64,000 nucleotides of DNA from contig OX579634.1 of the NCBI GenBank assembly GCA_951230915.1, forward strand, positions 12,612,725 through 12,676,724, written 5' to 3'. Every line of letters begins with the position of its first letter. The first letter of the stretch is position 1. The DNA is from Antitrichia curtipendula (taxonomy: Eukaryota; Streptophyta; Bryopsida; Hypnales; Leucodontaceae). A program made the position numbers and the translations under genes. The notes beneath the pieces are model-generated. The model saw only the letters and a list, made by a program, of their open reading frames with translations, searched no databases and was not told where the DNA came from. Below are positions 24,304 through 36,779 of the stretch, piece after piece.

Positions 24304-26954
24304 CTACGGCGGGACGAGTAGTTCGAGGAAAGAAGAATCGCGTTGAGTCCAAACCTGCAAATTGTGGAGCCGGAACCCCGCCTATTTCACAAAAGCTTAA
24401 TGGAAACTCCAATCCCAGGAATTGAATGATTATAAGTTACAACGACGAACTAATCCGGGGCCGAATTCAGTTGTGTGCTCTTATGTCCCATCTGCAGGCA
24501 GTGCAATTACCCAGTCTCATTAGCGATTCACACATGAATTCTCCATACAGGTACACCGCATTCTCTGAAGCTAAACTACCCAAGCAGTGTTGTCTACACG
24601 TTTGCAGCAGGAATTGAACCTCTTCACCATAAGACTAAGAAAATAGTAAATACTGCAAGAATAAGCAAGTAATCTAAAACTCTCCACCACGCTCGTACCA
24701 CTGCATCAGTCTCTAATTTCAACCTCATTGTATCACAAAAAACTATGGTCGAACCCCCACGAGCAAGATGTACCCTCGTTGACTTAAACCGATTGCTCAT
24801 GAAGACATGAACGCCCACCTTGATGAAATTCTGTAGTACTAACCAGTGACTTATGTTGTGTCCATAAATTAGCCATTGATGGCGATGATCAAACGAGGCT
24901 CTGGCCAAAGGCAGGCAACTCGCTCAGGGACGAAGAGGGAGAGACCGAGAGAGGGACTCGATCATCAGCCAGTCAGCAGTCAAGCTATTCGGGAGATTCA
25001 ACACCAATAATGAAATGCAGACTGCCTAAAATAGCATAATGAATAATGAGAGAGGTCAGAATGGGTGCCACGTGCTTACCGATTCAGAGCCTTAATACTC
25101 ATTATTATTATTATTATTACTATTCCTCCTGGACTCCCGGGAGCTTTTTTTTCTCTTGGAGCCTGTGCGCAATGGAGCTGCCTCGGTCCGACCCATGCAG
25201 CCACTCGATCAACTTTTCCTCTTCCATCTTTTTCCACCTGATCACCAGAAGAACCTCGATCCTCCATCTCTCACTTTCAGTGAGGCTCAAATCATTGCAG
25301 AGACAAGAAGGATCACAGATTCAAACTGTGTAATTTGGAGTTACCAGTATCTTCTGTGCATATATGGAATCAGCAATTCGTCAGGCTGACTCTTTTCTGG
25401 TAAAGCACGAAGCTGCGTCAAGTCAAACTGCACTAAGGTGAGTAGAAACCCAAAACCAATAACCTAAGAAAATTGACACTCTGTAAACTGTAAAATTGAC
25501 ACTATGTAAACTATCAATACATGGTGTTGGTTTTAGGTGCACATTTGGTTTTGGATATAGCTACCTATTTATAACGGTAATCAAGATTCAGGAGGATTTA
25601 AGACAGAGCATTATCAAACATAATGTCAAGTTGTTCTACGCAATCAACAACGTTTAAATGAACTTTTACGTTTTGGTTGATCTTCGGGCTTTCAATGAAG
25701 AGAAGGATTATGAGTTATTATTAGACATTGACTTGCCAATGAGATAATAGAGGTAATCTACTAGTCAACTGCAATTTCATCCTCTTTGTTTGACAATAGT
25801 GGGTGTCAGTGTTGGGTGAATTGTTCATTCGGTTCTAAGGAAAAGATAGCATGTTACGGGGTGAGTGTCTTTTCATTCGCTGGTAAATGCTAACACTCAC
25901 CTCACCTCAAGGAACGGAAGATTTTTGATCGTTGATTGAGAAGATGTCACCCTATCTCCGTCTTTGTAGGGTCCCTTTTTCCATTAAAGGATTCCATCAA
26001 GGCATTCACCAAGCCATTCAGTTCTCCTATCTTGACACCCCACTAATGTGAAATGCAAACACTGCTATAAATGCAGCCTTGGTAGCGGTCCAATGTATCT
26101 CAGACTAACAGTGTCAATGAAATTTCACTGGCAAGTTCATTCGTGGGAGGGTGTTTCTATTTCTCATGTTAGCTGCTCAGAGGAGGTTTAGGCCAGAGTT
26201 TGCACAGATTTCCACTTTGGAAAAGGTTTCAGATTAACTCTAATGACATGATTGCTTGGAACATGTTCTGGACTTGGTTTAGGGTGTTTTTGTAACTGCA
26301 TCATGCATTTCACTATGGTTGGAAGCTGGTAATTTACACCATGGCACCTATGCACAAGTAGGAAGTACAATTTTCGAACTGCCTTTCCAAGAATCAAAAC
26401 ACAAATTCTGAAAATGGTGTTTCAAGGGCATATCTCAATGCCTTAAAAACACAGTAGTATTGGGGATGATCTGAAGTCCTGGGCTGCGTTGTCCGGAGCT
26501 CTTGACTGCATTTTTGAGAGGGAGTTAAAGCGATATCGAGATGAGGATAGTTTCGAAGCCATGGTTGCTGCAGTTGCACTGTGAATGTATTGCAAAGATC
26601 CTAAGAAAACTAACAGTTTCTCTTGAAAGCCATGCCTGTAGAGTGTTCATTATGCGTATCAACACACACAGGTTCCATCATGTAGTATTCAAGGCCTCCA
26701 ACAAGAAAAGAAGGAATCGGACAGATCATATACAGGGTGTTTTGTTATTGCCACAATAAAGGGTAAGAATCACTCAACAAGCCATGCTAGAACTGGCTAG
26801 AACACGCACACCGTCTGTCAGGTCATGTAAGCGTAGTTCCATGCCAAAATCACAGTACTAAAACCTAAACCCTAGAAACCTCAAAATTTTGACACCACTA
26901 GACAAGCGTACGTATACGTATCTACTCTCATGAGAAGATGATCCTTCCTTTGAT
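24304..26954. other. Intergenic region between the basic-protein gene and the ABCA gene
   Basis: Frames of 60-95 codons occur on both strands (about 24426-25389), but none matches a family. A TTA microsatellite lies near 25097-25118. The right end (about 26780-26954) probably contains the ABCA 3' UTR and carries a telomere-like ACCTAAACCCTAGAAACC. Confidence 0.35.
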
Positions 26955-29900
26955 TTACTGCAATGGCGCTCCGCCATTCGCGTCTCGTGCAACCTTGATG
27001 AACACATCTTCCAAAGTGGTGTCCGACAGACCCCACGCTCGGATACGCAGCCGCCTCTTGTTTTCCTGAATAGCAGCGAACACCTTGGCGACAGTGACTT
27101 CGGACTTCGGGAGCTCAAACTTCTGTGTGCCTGAGAGGGCGTAAACTCTCTTGGCATTCGGGGTGAGAGACAGGGCCAAATCCATTGCTCCTGCCTCCTC
27201 CTTTTCGGGTGTTGTCATTGTGAGCATGTAGAGGCCCCCGTATCTGGCAGTCAACTGTAGTGCGGTACCAAAATCCCATCAGAAGAATTTACCCTAAACC
27301 CTAAAACCTCCAACACTCATTAAAGTATAAGCGTTCTAACAGACATCTGAGCATGGTTCCTATTATCATTTTTGTTGTTGAGACTTGTTGGTACTTGAAA
27401 GGGGATGATTCCAATGCATCTTAGCATGTAGTTTACGGACACCATATGTGCATACACCATAAATTTGCAAAGTGCTGATTCTAGATGTTCCCCAAATCAA
27501 ACTTTCTTTTAGCAATGAGGGTAATAGCTATGCCCATTAATTAACCCTCATGAGGATATTAACATCAAAAAAATTTAAGAAATTTGGATGAACAGATCAG
27601 AAATCTTATTACCTCCTTGGCATTTCCAATGCAATGCAGTTCACCGTTGACAAAAATCCCCAGGCGGTCACACAAAGCTTCCGCCTCCTCCATCGAATGA
27701 GCTGCAACCGGTATCAAGTAAAGGGTTTAGGGTTTAGGGTTTAGGGTTTTTAGGGTTCAGGGTTTAGGGTCAATCTCTCGTTCCAACATGGTGTTTTTCA
27801 GAAAAAAATAGACCGAGGCAACAGGAGGACAAAAGTTGAAATAGGAAGAGTGAGTGTGTACTTGTGAGGATGATGGCACGGTCTTGCTTGGACTGCTTCA
27901 CCACACTCCAGAGGTTATACCGAGACGCTGGATCCAGCCCAGTGCTCGGCTCGTCCATGTACACCACCTGCAAACATTCGAACTTAAGCTGAAACCACAA
28001 TAATTTTTTTTAAGAGAATGGAAAACGAATCATTGGAGGAATGGAGTCTTTCAAGGTTTCACTGTGTTTTAGAGTTTGGGGTTATCACCTTGTTACGAAG
28101 TTTGAGTTGGCAGGGAATAATCAAGCAAGGACTTGGAAAACTGAAAAAAAGAAAAAGAAAAGGTAGATGCATGCGGGTTTCTCATACCTGTGGGTTTCCA
28201 ATCAGAGAGATGGCAACGCTCAGCCTTCGCTTCATCCCACCGGAATACTTCCGGCACTGCTTGTCGGCCACACCGTTATCCCAAAGATTCACGTTTCTCA
28301 AGGAGCTTTCAACAGCCTGTGGCAAAGCAACAAATTTCACACACAATTCTTAGTGCTTTTGTTGACAAAGATCTGGGATAACAAGAGGAGTCAAAAGTTC
28401 AAAACAGAGCAACGGGTATCACTACACTAATGTATCGTATCAAAGTGTGGCTCAGGATAAATCAGTTCAGTCAAAAACCTACAATAAAATTTTCAAAATA
28501 CAAGAGGTTTCTCAACGGCTCACATTGTTCAGTTCTGTTCCCATCAAGTTCTTCAGGCGCCCATAGAACAGAAGATGCTCCCGGCCAGTCAATTGTCCCC
28601 ATAGCAAACTGCCCAGGAGCAACAATCACCCTATTCATTAGAAAATTCTGTGACTGACAAGGCCTATAATAAATCATTTAAAGACTCGTAACATGAAAGG
28701 AAGGGGTCATGGTGAAAGCAAGAAAAAAAAAGAAAAAAGACGTACTCATGCTGAGGGCAAACACCCATGCAAGTGTAAATTTTATCCATATCCGTAAGAA
28801 TGTTCATCCCTTGAATGTATGCAGTACCAGATGTCGGCTTCAAAAACCCAATCATCTGCAATCATTCAATTTCATGAAAAGAGAAATCAGTAAACCACCT
28901 CTGGCCAGTTTGAATCTCTAATATGAATAAATCAGAGGTTGTGATTCTTAGTATCCCAAAGACGATGATTATTAGTATGGCTTCCAAGGAACAAACTGTA
29001 TGTTTCAAGGTAAGTACCATATTGATGGAGCTCGTTTTCCCTGCACCGTTGGGTCCAAGAATTCCAAAGCATTCACCCTTGGGCACTGCCAGAGAGAATC
29101 CTTTCACCGCGTACTTGGGAGGATTACCATCCCTGGCAGGGTAAACCCTCTTCAGATTGTTGCACACTATTGGGTACTCCGTGCTGGGATTGGCAGCTAA
29201 CTCCTGGACTTGTTCCCTCTGACACATTTCCAAACAACAAAAAGAAATTTTAAAAAACAAAAAATCATGAGATCCAGAATTCATGCTTGATTTGCACTAT
29301 TCAAAATCAAACGCACTTCAAGAAAATTGGGTGTGCTTTAACTGGTGTGCTCTTCAGCAAATCTGGTTTTCATAATTGAGCTCAAGCTCCCCAAACACTC
29401 ACCTGCTTTTCAATGTACTAAAAATCCAATTTGAACACATTTTTGTAAATCAGTGAAGCCAAACTGACGAGTTAAACTAATTGGTAAGGAAACAAACGTG
29501 GAGGAGGAGGATATGGCTGACCTCTCGAGCAACATCGGGTCTAACAACGACCATTTTGTTGTCTTCAGCATTCATGTGAGACAGAGATTTCGAACTGCCC
29601 GTCAATTTGCGAGAGCTGGAGCGGCCCGAGTTGAGTGTGCGAGCAGCAGAAGTGTTTTTTTTGCGCTTGAAGTTCAAGAAAAACAAAGGATGCCTGTTGA
29701 TTCCACCCGCAGATGATACCACTTGATCCAAGTACAGGGTCAGCGTCATGAACACGATCCATTCCACAAACAAAATGACCATAACGTCCGACATTCCATT
29801 CTTCTTGTCCTTCAGGTTGCTCCACTGCATGCCTTTGCTGCCCTGAGCCCCCATTCAAGATTCAAATCAATCCCAACCCGCATATTTTGCATAAAAACAG

Positions 29901-32900
29901 GGTTTTCAGTTTGGGTTTTGTAACCCTAAACCCCAAACCCTAAAACACTGAAAACACTGAAAAGGTTTTACTTTACTCTTATGAACATATTTGTGCACTC
30001 AAACTACTGCCATCAAAATATGTTCACACATTGTTCATTTGATTGTTTGTGTTTCCCCTTTTATTTTCTGTTTTTTATTTATTTCTGTAGCAAGAGCAGA
30101 ACATCATTAAATAGAAGAAAATGTCAGTATTGAAATGCATTTCTATGTGAATGAAGAGGACTATCAAGAGGTGGTAATACTACTATGGCTCGAAACCAGT
30201 TGCTGGTTCAGGTGTTACCGTATACACAGCCTGGAATGAATACTGTGCAAACTCCCAAAGACCACGATACGTTGCAAATGGGGGAATGATCTGTAACGCA
30301 GTGACAACCTTCCCTGCCAGAAAACAGAATGTCGGATTCCTTGTTTCAGCATGTTTTGAAGAAATAAAAACAAAAAATCCAACAATGATGAAAAGTGGAC
30401 CAACACAACAGCTTTGAAAATGCAGCCCCTATTCTACTTCTGAAAAAGAGCAAGTTGCAGAGGATTGAACTTTTTCCCATCGTGAGCCAAAGAATTTCTC
30501 AACTTTGAGTACAAAAAAGAAAAGTGGAAGAAGAAGTTAAGAGTCCACTTACTGCTCGTGTTCAAGTCTACAACGAAATTCTGGAAGAAGAAGCTGCTGA
30601 GTAGTCCACTTCCAAACACGTACAGATAGCCCACCACTGCCACCACCCAAGTGCCAGAAAAGCATGTGAGTCACGCTATACTAGAAAAAGCGGCCAATTC
30701 CAAAGAATGTAAGGACTTTTTCACCTAAAAGAGGTTATCTAAGCGATCATGTTTTAACAACCAAACAGAACTTGTGGAATGTGGCATATTATATATATTC
30801 AAACACGAAAATCTTTCCCCACCGGCAACTGACGACTGAGAATAAAAAGTTGGCAAAGCAAACCTGTAGCAGTTCTCACATTCTGGAAAACATTGGATAC
30901 CAGGAAGCTGAAGGAAATAATCATGTTGACGTAGAGAAAGTAGAACACAGCTTGTAAGCTGTACGAGTTTTTGGTAAAGAAATTCAGCCCTGCGAAACCA
31001 TTCCATTGCACCAGCCTGTGGATAAGCTTTCAGCAACAGTAAATACAATATCATGTACACAGGTCAATGCGCGATGTCATTGCAATTGTAATTGTAAACA
31101 CAGGTCTTTGGATTTTAAAAAGATGCACTTTAGAAAGAGGAATTTGACCATTTTGATTGAGAGGAAAAAAACAGCAGTGAGCAAGCAAGCAAGCAAGCAA
31201 GAAGTTTTCTATTCACTTACGAATGATGGAACCAAATATGATGAAGCAGATCATATAAAGACAGAAGACACTCAAATAATAGATGTAAGTGATTCCCCAG
31301 TAAGCGCTATCCTTCAGGCCGTGCATTTTCATCATCATCCGGAGATGATACTGCTTCTCATACACCAGTGCAGTTAACACCACCTAAACCATAATAAAAA
31401 AAAAAAAACCCAATTTGTCATGGTTGCGCATAAAAAAATACAGGCTGTTACATTCGATGTCACCTAAAATTTTGTCAGCTTAGACATAAAAAAACCCTCT
31501 CTGGTTTCTTATAGTGAGCGTAAAATTCTTATCAAGCAGTTTTTGCACAAAAAAAAATTATTGGGCAACCTTCTCGCTCATATGAGAAGCATAGTGAATG
31601 TAGTACCGATTGACGGTTGTTCAAGTGGAATGGCTTTGTGCCCACCAAGTTTTGCAGGAAAAAATGTTAGTTTGTCCTTATTTACGTGTTTCAGAAATGA
31701 GGTCAATTTTGAGCTCTTTTGGAGAGAAATGTGGCCCGTTTTGAATCTAGAAGCAGCAATTAGATCATTAAAATTATAGCTTATATTGTGGTCTAGCAGC
31801 TTCGAGTTAGTTGCTTTCAAGGAAAGGAAAGAAAATAAATAAATAAACTTCAAGTAAAAGGGAGCTTACAGGAAAGAGGAATCCTAAAACCCACATATAA
31901 AATAGGGGTCCAATCAATGATGAGAAATCAAGCCGTAATTGTGTGTCGGGCTTTGGCATTTCTTTCACAAACAGTAATGGTAGGTTTGTCGCTGGACCCG
32001 CCTTCAAGCGAAGGAAGGCTTGCGTTGCCTACAAACGCCCCACATAAATTTGTGTTCAGCAAGGTTGAAAAACTTGAACACCTATAGACATCAAAATATA
32101 AGAGCTGAAAGAGAAATTCTCCTCTAAATATCAAAGTCCTCATGTCTTCTTCTTTTTCCATTAAAGCAATGCAGTCTTCCTGTTTGTTAACACACTATAA
32201 AAAAACAATATTTTTCGATGTCTAAGCAAACGGATTTTTTGGACATTCAATGTAACAACCCATGTTTTTTTATGTAAACAATGTGACGTTCAATACGACA
32301 TGAAGATGTTACATTGGATGTCATTGTTGACATTAAAAAGCAAGTTGTTACATTGGATGTCCAACAAAATTTATTTGCTTAGACACGGGGTTCTTATAGT
32401 GATAGATACTATAGAGAAAAGTTGCCACTATTCCTACTTGGTTTTGTAACCACTTGTATCTGCATTTATGTTTCCAACATATGCTCCTTTTCCATCCCTT
32501 AATCTTCTCTCATTGTATTTTTAGATGAGAATGGAAAAAAAATGGACACCATCCACAAGTAACTTATCAAGGTCCTCATAATTCTTTAGCCATGGCAGAC
32601 AACATTTCTCTCTTTCTATTTACAGGTGATATGAAAGTGCACGGACAAAGTAAAATTTCTACAACCCCTTATATGCAATCGTATAAATTTAATGCTTACA
32701 TCATTTTTTTTTTTTGCGTGTCTCAGCCTTCTTGTTGTTTTATCTTTATATAAAGAAATAGGAAGAAGGGAAGAATGTCATGCTTACAAGAAGGCTATGA
32801 AAAAGTACGAAACATTTCTTCACCAATCAAGGGATAGCCAAAGGAGACTAACCATATTCAAGGCACGAGAGATGCGTATTAGATTGGAAGGGCCTTGCTC

Positions 32901-35900
32901 ACTTGGGTCGGCATAGGTATCATTGAACCAAATGTTTACATCAAACAATGCTGGATTGGTATTCCCAAAGTCATAAGCTGCAACAACAATCCAACCCAAA
33001 ATTCAGTTCACCCCAATTTTTTTTTTTTTGTTAAAAGTGCACAAAGAAAATAATAGCACAATTGTGGTCTTTGGGCACCAAGGAATAGTGTCAAAGCATG
33101 GTGTCCAAGGCCCACATTGGCACTAAGCTAGCGCCAACATGTCCCACATTGGGACCATGATTTGACACTATTTTGACACTATTCCTTGGTGCCCAAAGAC
33201 CACCCTTTCTACTAAAGTACTTTGCTCTAAATGCACCCATCTTCTTCAAACCGCTCCTATAATTAGCTTTGGAATGGATTTGAGGTGGTCCTTGAATCGA
33301 CCACTTTAGCCATTGAGTACATTGAGGAAAAAATATTATTTATTGTGAGAGCCAATCATTCTCCTTGATTTCTTCACATCTCTTTATAAGTTGGAAGTGG
33401 ATAGGTTTTGGAAGACCTATAGTCACAAATAGGTGCCTCGGAGAGAAATCTTTGAAAATTCATAACTAATTCCAAGAAGGTCCAAAAAATATGAAACGAC
33501 TTGGCTTAGATGCCAATTCCACCATTCTTCCTACGAAATTTTACTTACAATTGTTTCGAGGACTTTAGCTTCTCCAAAAAAAGGCAGTCAGCTCTTAAAT
33601 GGTCGCTTTAAGAGCAGACTACCTTAGTGGTTGCTAACGGTGGGTTTAGGGTTTATGCTTTGCAAGTTGCGACCAAAGTGTGGATCCCATCAATTCAAGT
33701 GTGGATCCCATCAATTCAAGTGTGGATCCTATCAACAGAGGCAGAGAGAGAGAAAAAAAAAAAAAAAAAAGAGATTTACCAACAGGGACTTCGTTGGATT
33801 GCCGATCGCCTTTGTACAGTGCAGCGTTCACCGAGGAAGCATTGCCGCGCCACAATGGCTTTGTTTCCAAGCATGTAAAATCTGCGTACAACTCAATGCA
33901 AGGTACAGTTACAGATCAATTCTGGAAAGTCCCAAGGAGCTTTTAAAAAAAAAGAAAGGAAGACCTGTGGATTTCCCTCAATATGAGCTGCACATGGACT
34001 CAAAGGGTCGATCGATCGAAAGCACCATGAAACAAAAGGCTTTCAGTAAAATTAGGAACTTTTAGAAACGTCTCGAGAAATCAATCCCATAAAAGTGGAT
34101 TTTCCTCATGGTTCATTTAAGATGGAGGTCTCTCAACGCGGTCCTGGCGGGCCTCTTCTTGAGAGATTCTCTTCATGAAACAATTTACTGAGGACCCTGT
34201 TGTAAGCTTGGCGAAACATAAAAACAATTCAAGATCTGGTTTGGTTTTTTTTTTTTGAAACAAATGAAACGATATTTCATTGCAACAATTCAAGATCTTG
34301 ACTGAAAGAATGTGGGTGAGACAGGGGCAGACTTTGACTGAAAGAATATCCTGCGCCAGCAGTGAAAGAAACGTTGAAGTCACTCAATCCCGCACAGGTG
34401 GGCCGAAGGAAGTACGTCGCCTGAGAGGAAGTAAATGCCGACTCGATCAGAAGATTCCCGTACATAATTGTATCTGAACCCTGTAAGGTAGAATACATAG
34501 TCAATTCTAAGCTTAAATTCCAAACAAAGCACTCCTGCGCAAAAGCAAGGAAATGACACGACATCCACTCGTGAGAAAAGGTTATGAATCTCCACAACAA
34601 GTTTAGAACTTGCAGCAACGTGACCGGATTCTCTAACCCTCTAAAAATCCCACTTGAGAAGGGTAAGCACACGCAGATTTCAGCTATTCAAACATTTTGA
34701 TAGAGAAAAAAACTTACCACCACGAGCGAAGCAAGCGAATACAACGGGTCGGAGATGCTTAAGTTTCCACCAGTACCTAATAGGTAGCTCGCCATAGCTG
34801 GGGCATGACAAATTTTTTGGTCAAAACAACAGCCAAAAAAAACACTGCACATGGTAATCTTAATTGCAGTAGTAAAATCCATCGCCAGGGGTTGTCAGAG
34901 TTGGTGACTTGGATGCAATTTCAAACTTTGTCAAAATTCGCAATTCCTGCAACGTGATTCTCCCTTTCGTTCGAAAATCTGTCCATCTCGGCTCAAGAAT
35001 CACGTCTGAAAAGCACTAGAAATTTCGTAGTCCTTCCAGTTACGTTGCCGAAATCCACAGGGAGACTGAATGATCCCTGGTTCCCGGATTGCCATTCCCA
35101 GTTTACACTGTTGCCAACAAGGAAAATTCGTGCCACTCATTTTCGCTGTTTGCCGCTTTTTCCTGATCTCCCCGTGTCAGTGCGAAATCCTTTAAGAAAG
35201 TTCTGGTAATTCCTTAACGGAAGAAAGGATAATCTCCTTGTGATCGCCTCCTTTTCAGAGCACAAGACAGCGCTACTAAGTGGCAATAATTCGCGACGAC
35301 ATTCTAGGTCCGAATTTGGAGTTTTTACAACAGGGATTCGTGACTGATATCAAAACTGTGACACACCAACAACGCCATTTTCTCTCCAGATTCTTCCGAA
35401 ATGCTAGTTACACTTGCTCTGAGTGAAAGAGACGCTTACCATCAGCGGCGGTGCGGTTGCTGCCGGTGTACGGAATGGTCAAGGCGCACGTACCCGCCTC
35501 CCTGCAAGTGGAGCCGTTCTGCGTGAGGTCCGGAAACGCGGCGCTTTGCGCGGCGCGGTACTTGGGCCCTGGGACTTGCAGCACGGCAGGCCATGGCGTG
35601 GGGTTGGCAATCCCGCAGAAGGGCGCTTGGTCCGGGGTCGAGTACTGGATGCCGCACACCTTCACGGGCGTTGGTCCGCCGTTCGGGTTGGGCTCGTCTT
35701 CGCACCCGCACTTGGCGTCGTCGCCTAGGAGCCTATTGATGGTGACTTGAATGACCGCCAGGAGGATGCAAAGGAAAATAGGGAAAAACACCAGGCAGCA
35801 GTTGGTTCGCCAGTTGCGTTTCTGGAAGGTCAGGTTCTTCCGGAACAGCGCATTCGCTTGCGTCTTCTTCGCGGTGGCTCGCTCGGTTCCTCCGACGGTT

Positions 35901-35935
35901 CGACCGCTCTCCGGATCCGCCGAACGACCATTCAT
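26955..35935 (-). CDS. Half-size ABC transporter, subfamily A (plant ATH/ABCA2-12 type)
   Basis: Complete membrane transporter gene; family members move lipid-related substrates, but the substrate here cannot be inferred. Exons 5' to 3': 35440-35935, 34718-34797, 34339-34480, 33780-33881, 32853-32977, 31870-32028, 31221-31383, 30864-30989, 30553-30636, 30219-30313, 29522-29842, 29018-29218, 28746-28855, 28524-28608, 28188-28316, 27862-27967, 27613-27701, 26955-27254. They sum to 2913 nt (970 residues) with all phases matching, close to the usual 930-990. Order: TM helix at about 46-66, large loop with paired Cys, TM block (LVYEKQYHLRMMMKMHGL, then YFLYVNMIISFSFLVSNVF), then the nucleotide-binding domain: Walker A GPNGAGKT 686-693, Q-loop CPQHD about 731-735, signature YSGGMKRRLS about 787-796, Walker B VVYMDEP with D811/E812, H-loop His 843, and C-terminal ADTTLEDVFIKVAR-like block (SDTTLEDVFIKVAR). 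All catalytic motifs are intact. The exon 3 donor (TTTCA/GTCAAA) is non-consensus. Confidence 0.95.
27722..27771. repeat. Interstitial telomere-type repeat in ABCA intron
   Basis: Six to seven units of TTTAGGG with small variants, inside intron 27702-27861. Shorter CCCTAAA runs lie at 27288-27303 (intron 27255-27612) and 29923-29945 (intron 29843-30218). Confidence 0.95.
31440..31516. mobile_element. Solo end related to the CACTATAA element
   Basis: The segment ends TTTCTTATAGTG and includes TGTTACATTCGATGTCACC and CAGCTTAGACAT, matching the right part of the element at 32193-32401. No left end was found. It lies in ABCA intron 31384-31869. Confidence 0.5.
32193..32401. mobile_element. Small CACTATAA-ended foldback element in ABCA intron
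   Basis: The left end CACTATAAAAAAACAATA and the right end (inverted) CACTATAAGAACCCCGTG share the terminal 8 bp and an inner TGTCTAAGCAAA block. CACTA-type termini suggest a miniature EnSpm/CACTA derivative, but the flanking triplets (ACA, ATA) differ, so the superfamily is tentative. It lies in intron 32029-32852. Confidence 0.55.
33064..33203. mobile_element. 140-bp MITE with long TIRs in ABCA intron
   Basis: The left end GTGGTCTTTGGGCACCAAGG is exactly complementary to the right end, and the match continues about 32 bp (AATAGTGTCAAA). The middle also folds (GGCCCACATTGG..CCAACATGTCCCACATTGG). It lies in intron 32978-33779, 10 bp from the next MITE. Confidence 0.75.
33213..33626. mobile_element. 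TAAGGTAG-ended MITE, subfamily 2, copy b
   Basis: The ends are TAAAGTACTTTGCTCTAAAT and (right) TTAAGAGCAGACTACCTTA. The body is closely similar to 14881-15295. It lies in ABCA intron 32978-33779. Confidence 0.75.
33678..33736. repeat. 21-bp tandem repeat, nearly three copies
   Basis: Unit GTGTGGATCCCATCAATTCAA with a variant partial third copy. It lies 44 bp from ABCA exon 33780-33881, inside the intron, next to a GA/A-rich run. Confidence 0.95.
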
Positions 35936-36779
35936 CGCTACGATCGCAAATTCAGACGGACGAACTAAAACCTCCGATTCTTCGACTCTAGAAGGCTGGA
36001 CATGTTCTAAAAAAATCTGAAAGAACGTACACGACGAACTCGACGAAATGAGTTCTTCCTTTTACCCTTAAATCTTTTCCGCCTCAGGCTTCAAAGGAAG
36101 TTTACCGATTGATCCCTGAATTCCTGCTCGCCGACTAAGTTAGAGGCGTCCCAAGCTCCAGAATGCGACCCCACATCCGAAAACACGTACCGACACACGA
36201 GTGCGAATCGAAACCTGAGTCAAAAGTTAGGACACAATGCTAATGTCGAATCGACGTGTGGAGAGATCGACGATTCCCGACTTCCCGAGTGACCCCAATT
36301 GGCGTGCGAGACTCGGAGTCTTGCAACGCCTCCCTGCGAGCTTGGATCACCGAGTGAACAGTGGAATAATGGATCGGTATTCATGGAGGCACGATCGAAC
36401 GCACCAGGACCCGCTTTTGCTGATGCAACTAAATCCCGAGGTGGGTCCCCGAATAATGTAAGTTTGAATGCCAGCTGCGTGTCCCGACTGAGGAATCCAG
36501 CAAGAATTTCATTACTTTAAATAAGGAAGAGTTCATCGTTGCCAAGCTAAGTTAGTCGGCAACGATGACTGAGGAGTGAGCGAGGAACCGAAGGCAGTCC
36601 AAATCGAACGGGCTTCCTGGAAGCTGGATTCCTCGATCGATTGGCAGTCCCCAGGCACGTCGCAGATGGAATTCTGGCGGAGAAGACTGACGGGATGGAT
36701 CATCTACCACACAAAGGCGCAAGTGCGCAACGGAAGCACGTCATGGGACAACATCGAGAACGCGGCACAGTCGGTGAAC
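35936..36779. other. 5' flank of the ABCA gene
   Basis: GC-richer spacer that presumably holds the ABCA promoter and 5' UTR. Frames of about 70 codons on the + strand (36237-36791) were not recognised. A small inverted repeat CGTTGCC..GGCAACG lies near 36537-36564. Confidence 0.4.

Noticed and set aside
24426..25389. Several 60-95 codon frames between the basic-protein gene and the ABCA gene
   Set aside because: They overlap each other on both strands, lack recognisable motifs, and no splice model joined them.
27722..27771. A chromosome end or telomere boundary
   Set aside because: Only a few TTTAGGG units, inside an intron of an intact gene, with normal genes on both sides.
30989..31015. 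A longer ABCA exon 8 ending at 31015 (acceptor ATCCACAG)
   Set aside because: That acceptor puts the exon out of phase with exon 7; the acceptor TTCGCAG at 30990 keeps phase and gives IIRLNFFTKNSYSL, which fits the family.
35423..35728. Open frames of about 100 codons on the + strand over ABCA exon 1
   Set aside because: Antisense shadows of a GC-rich coding exon with clear family similarity on the minus strand.
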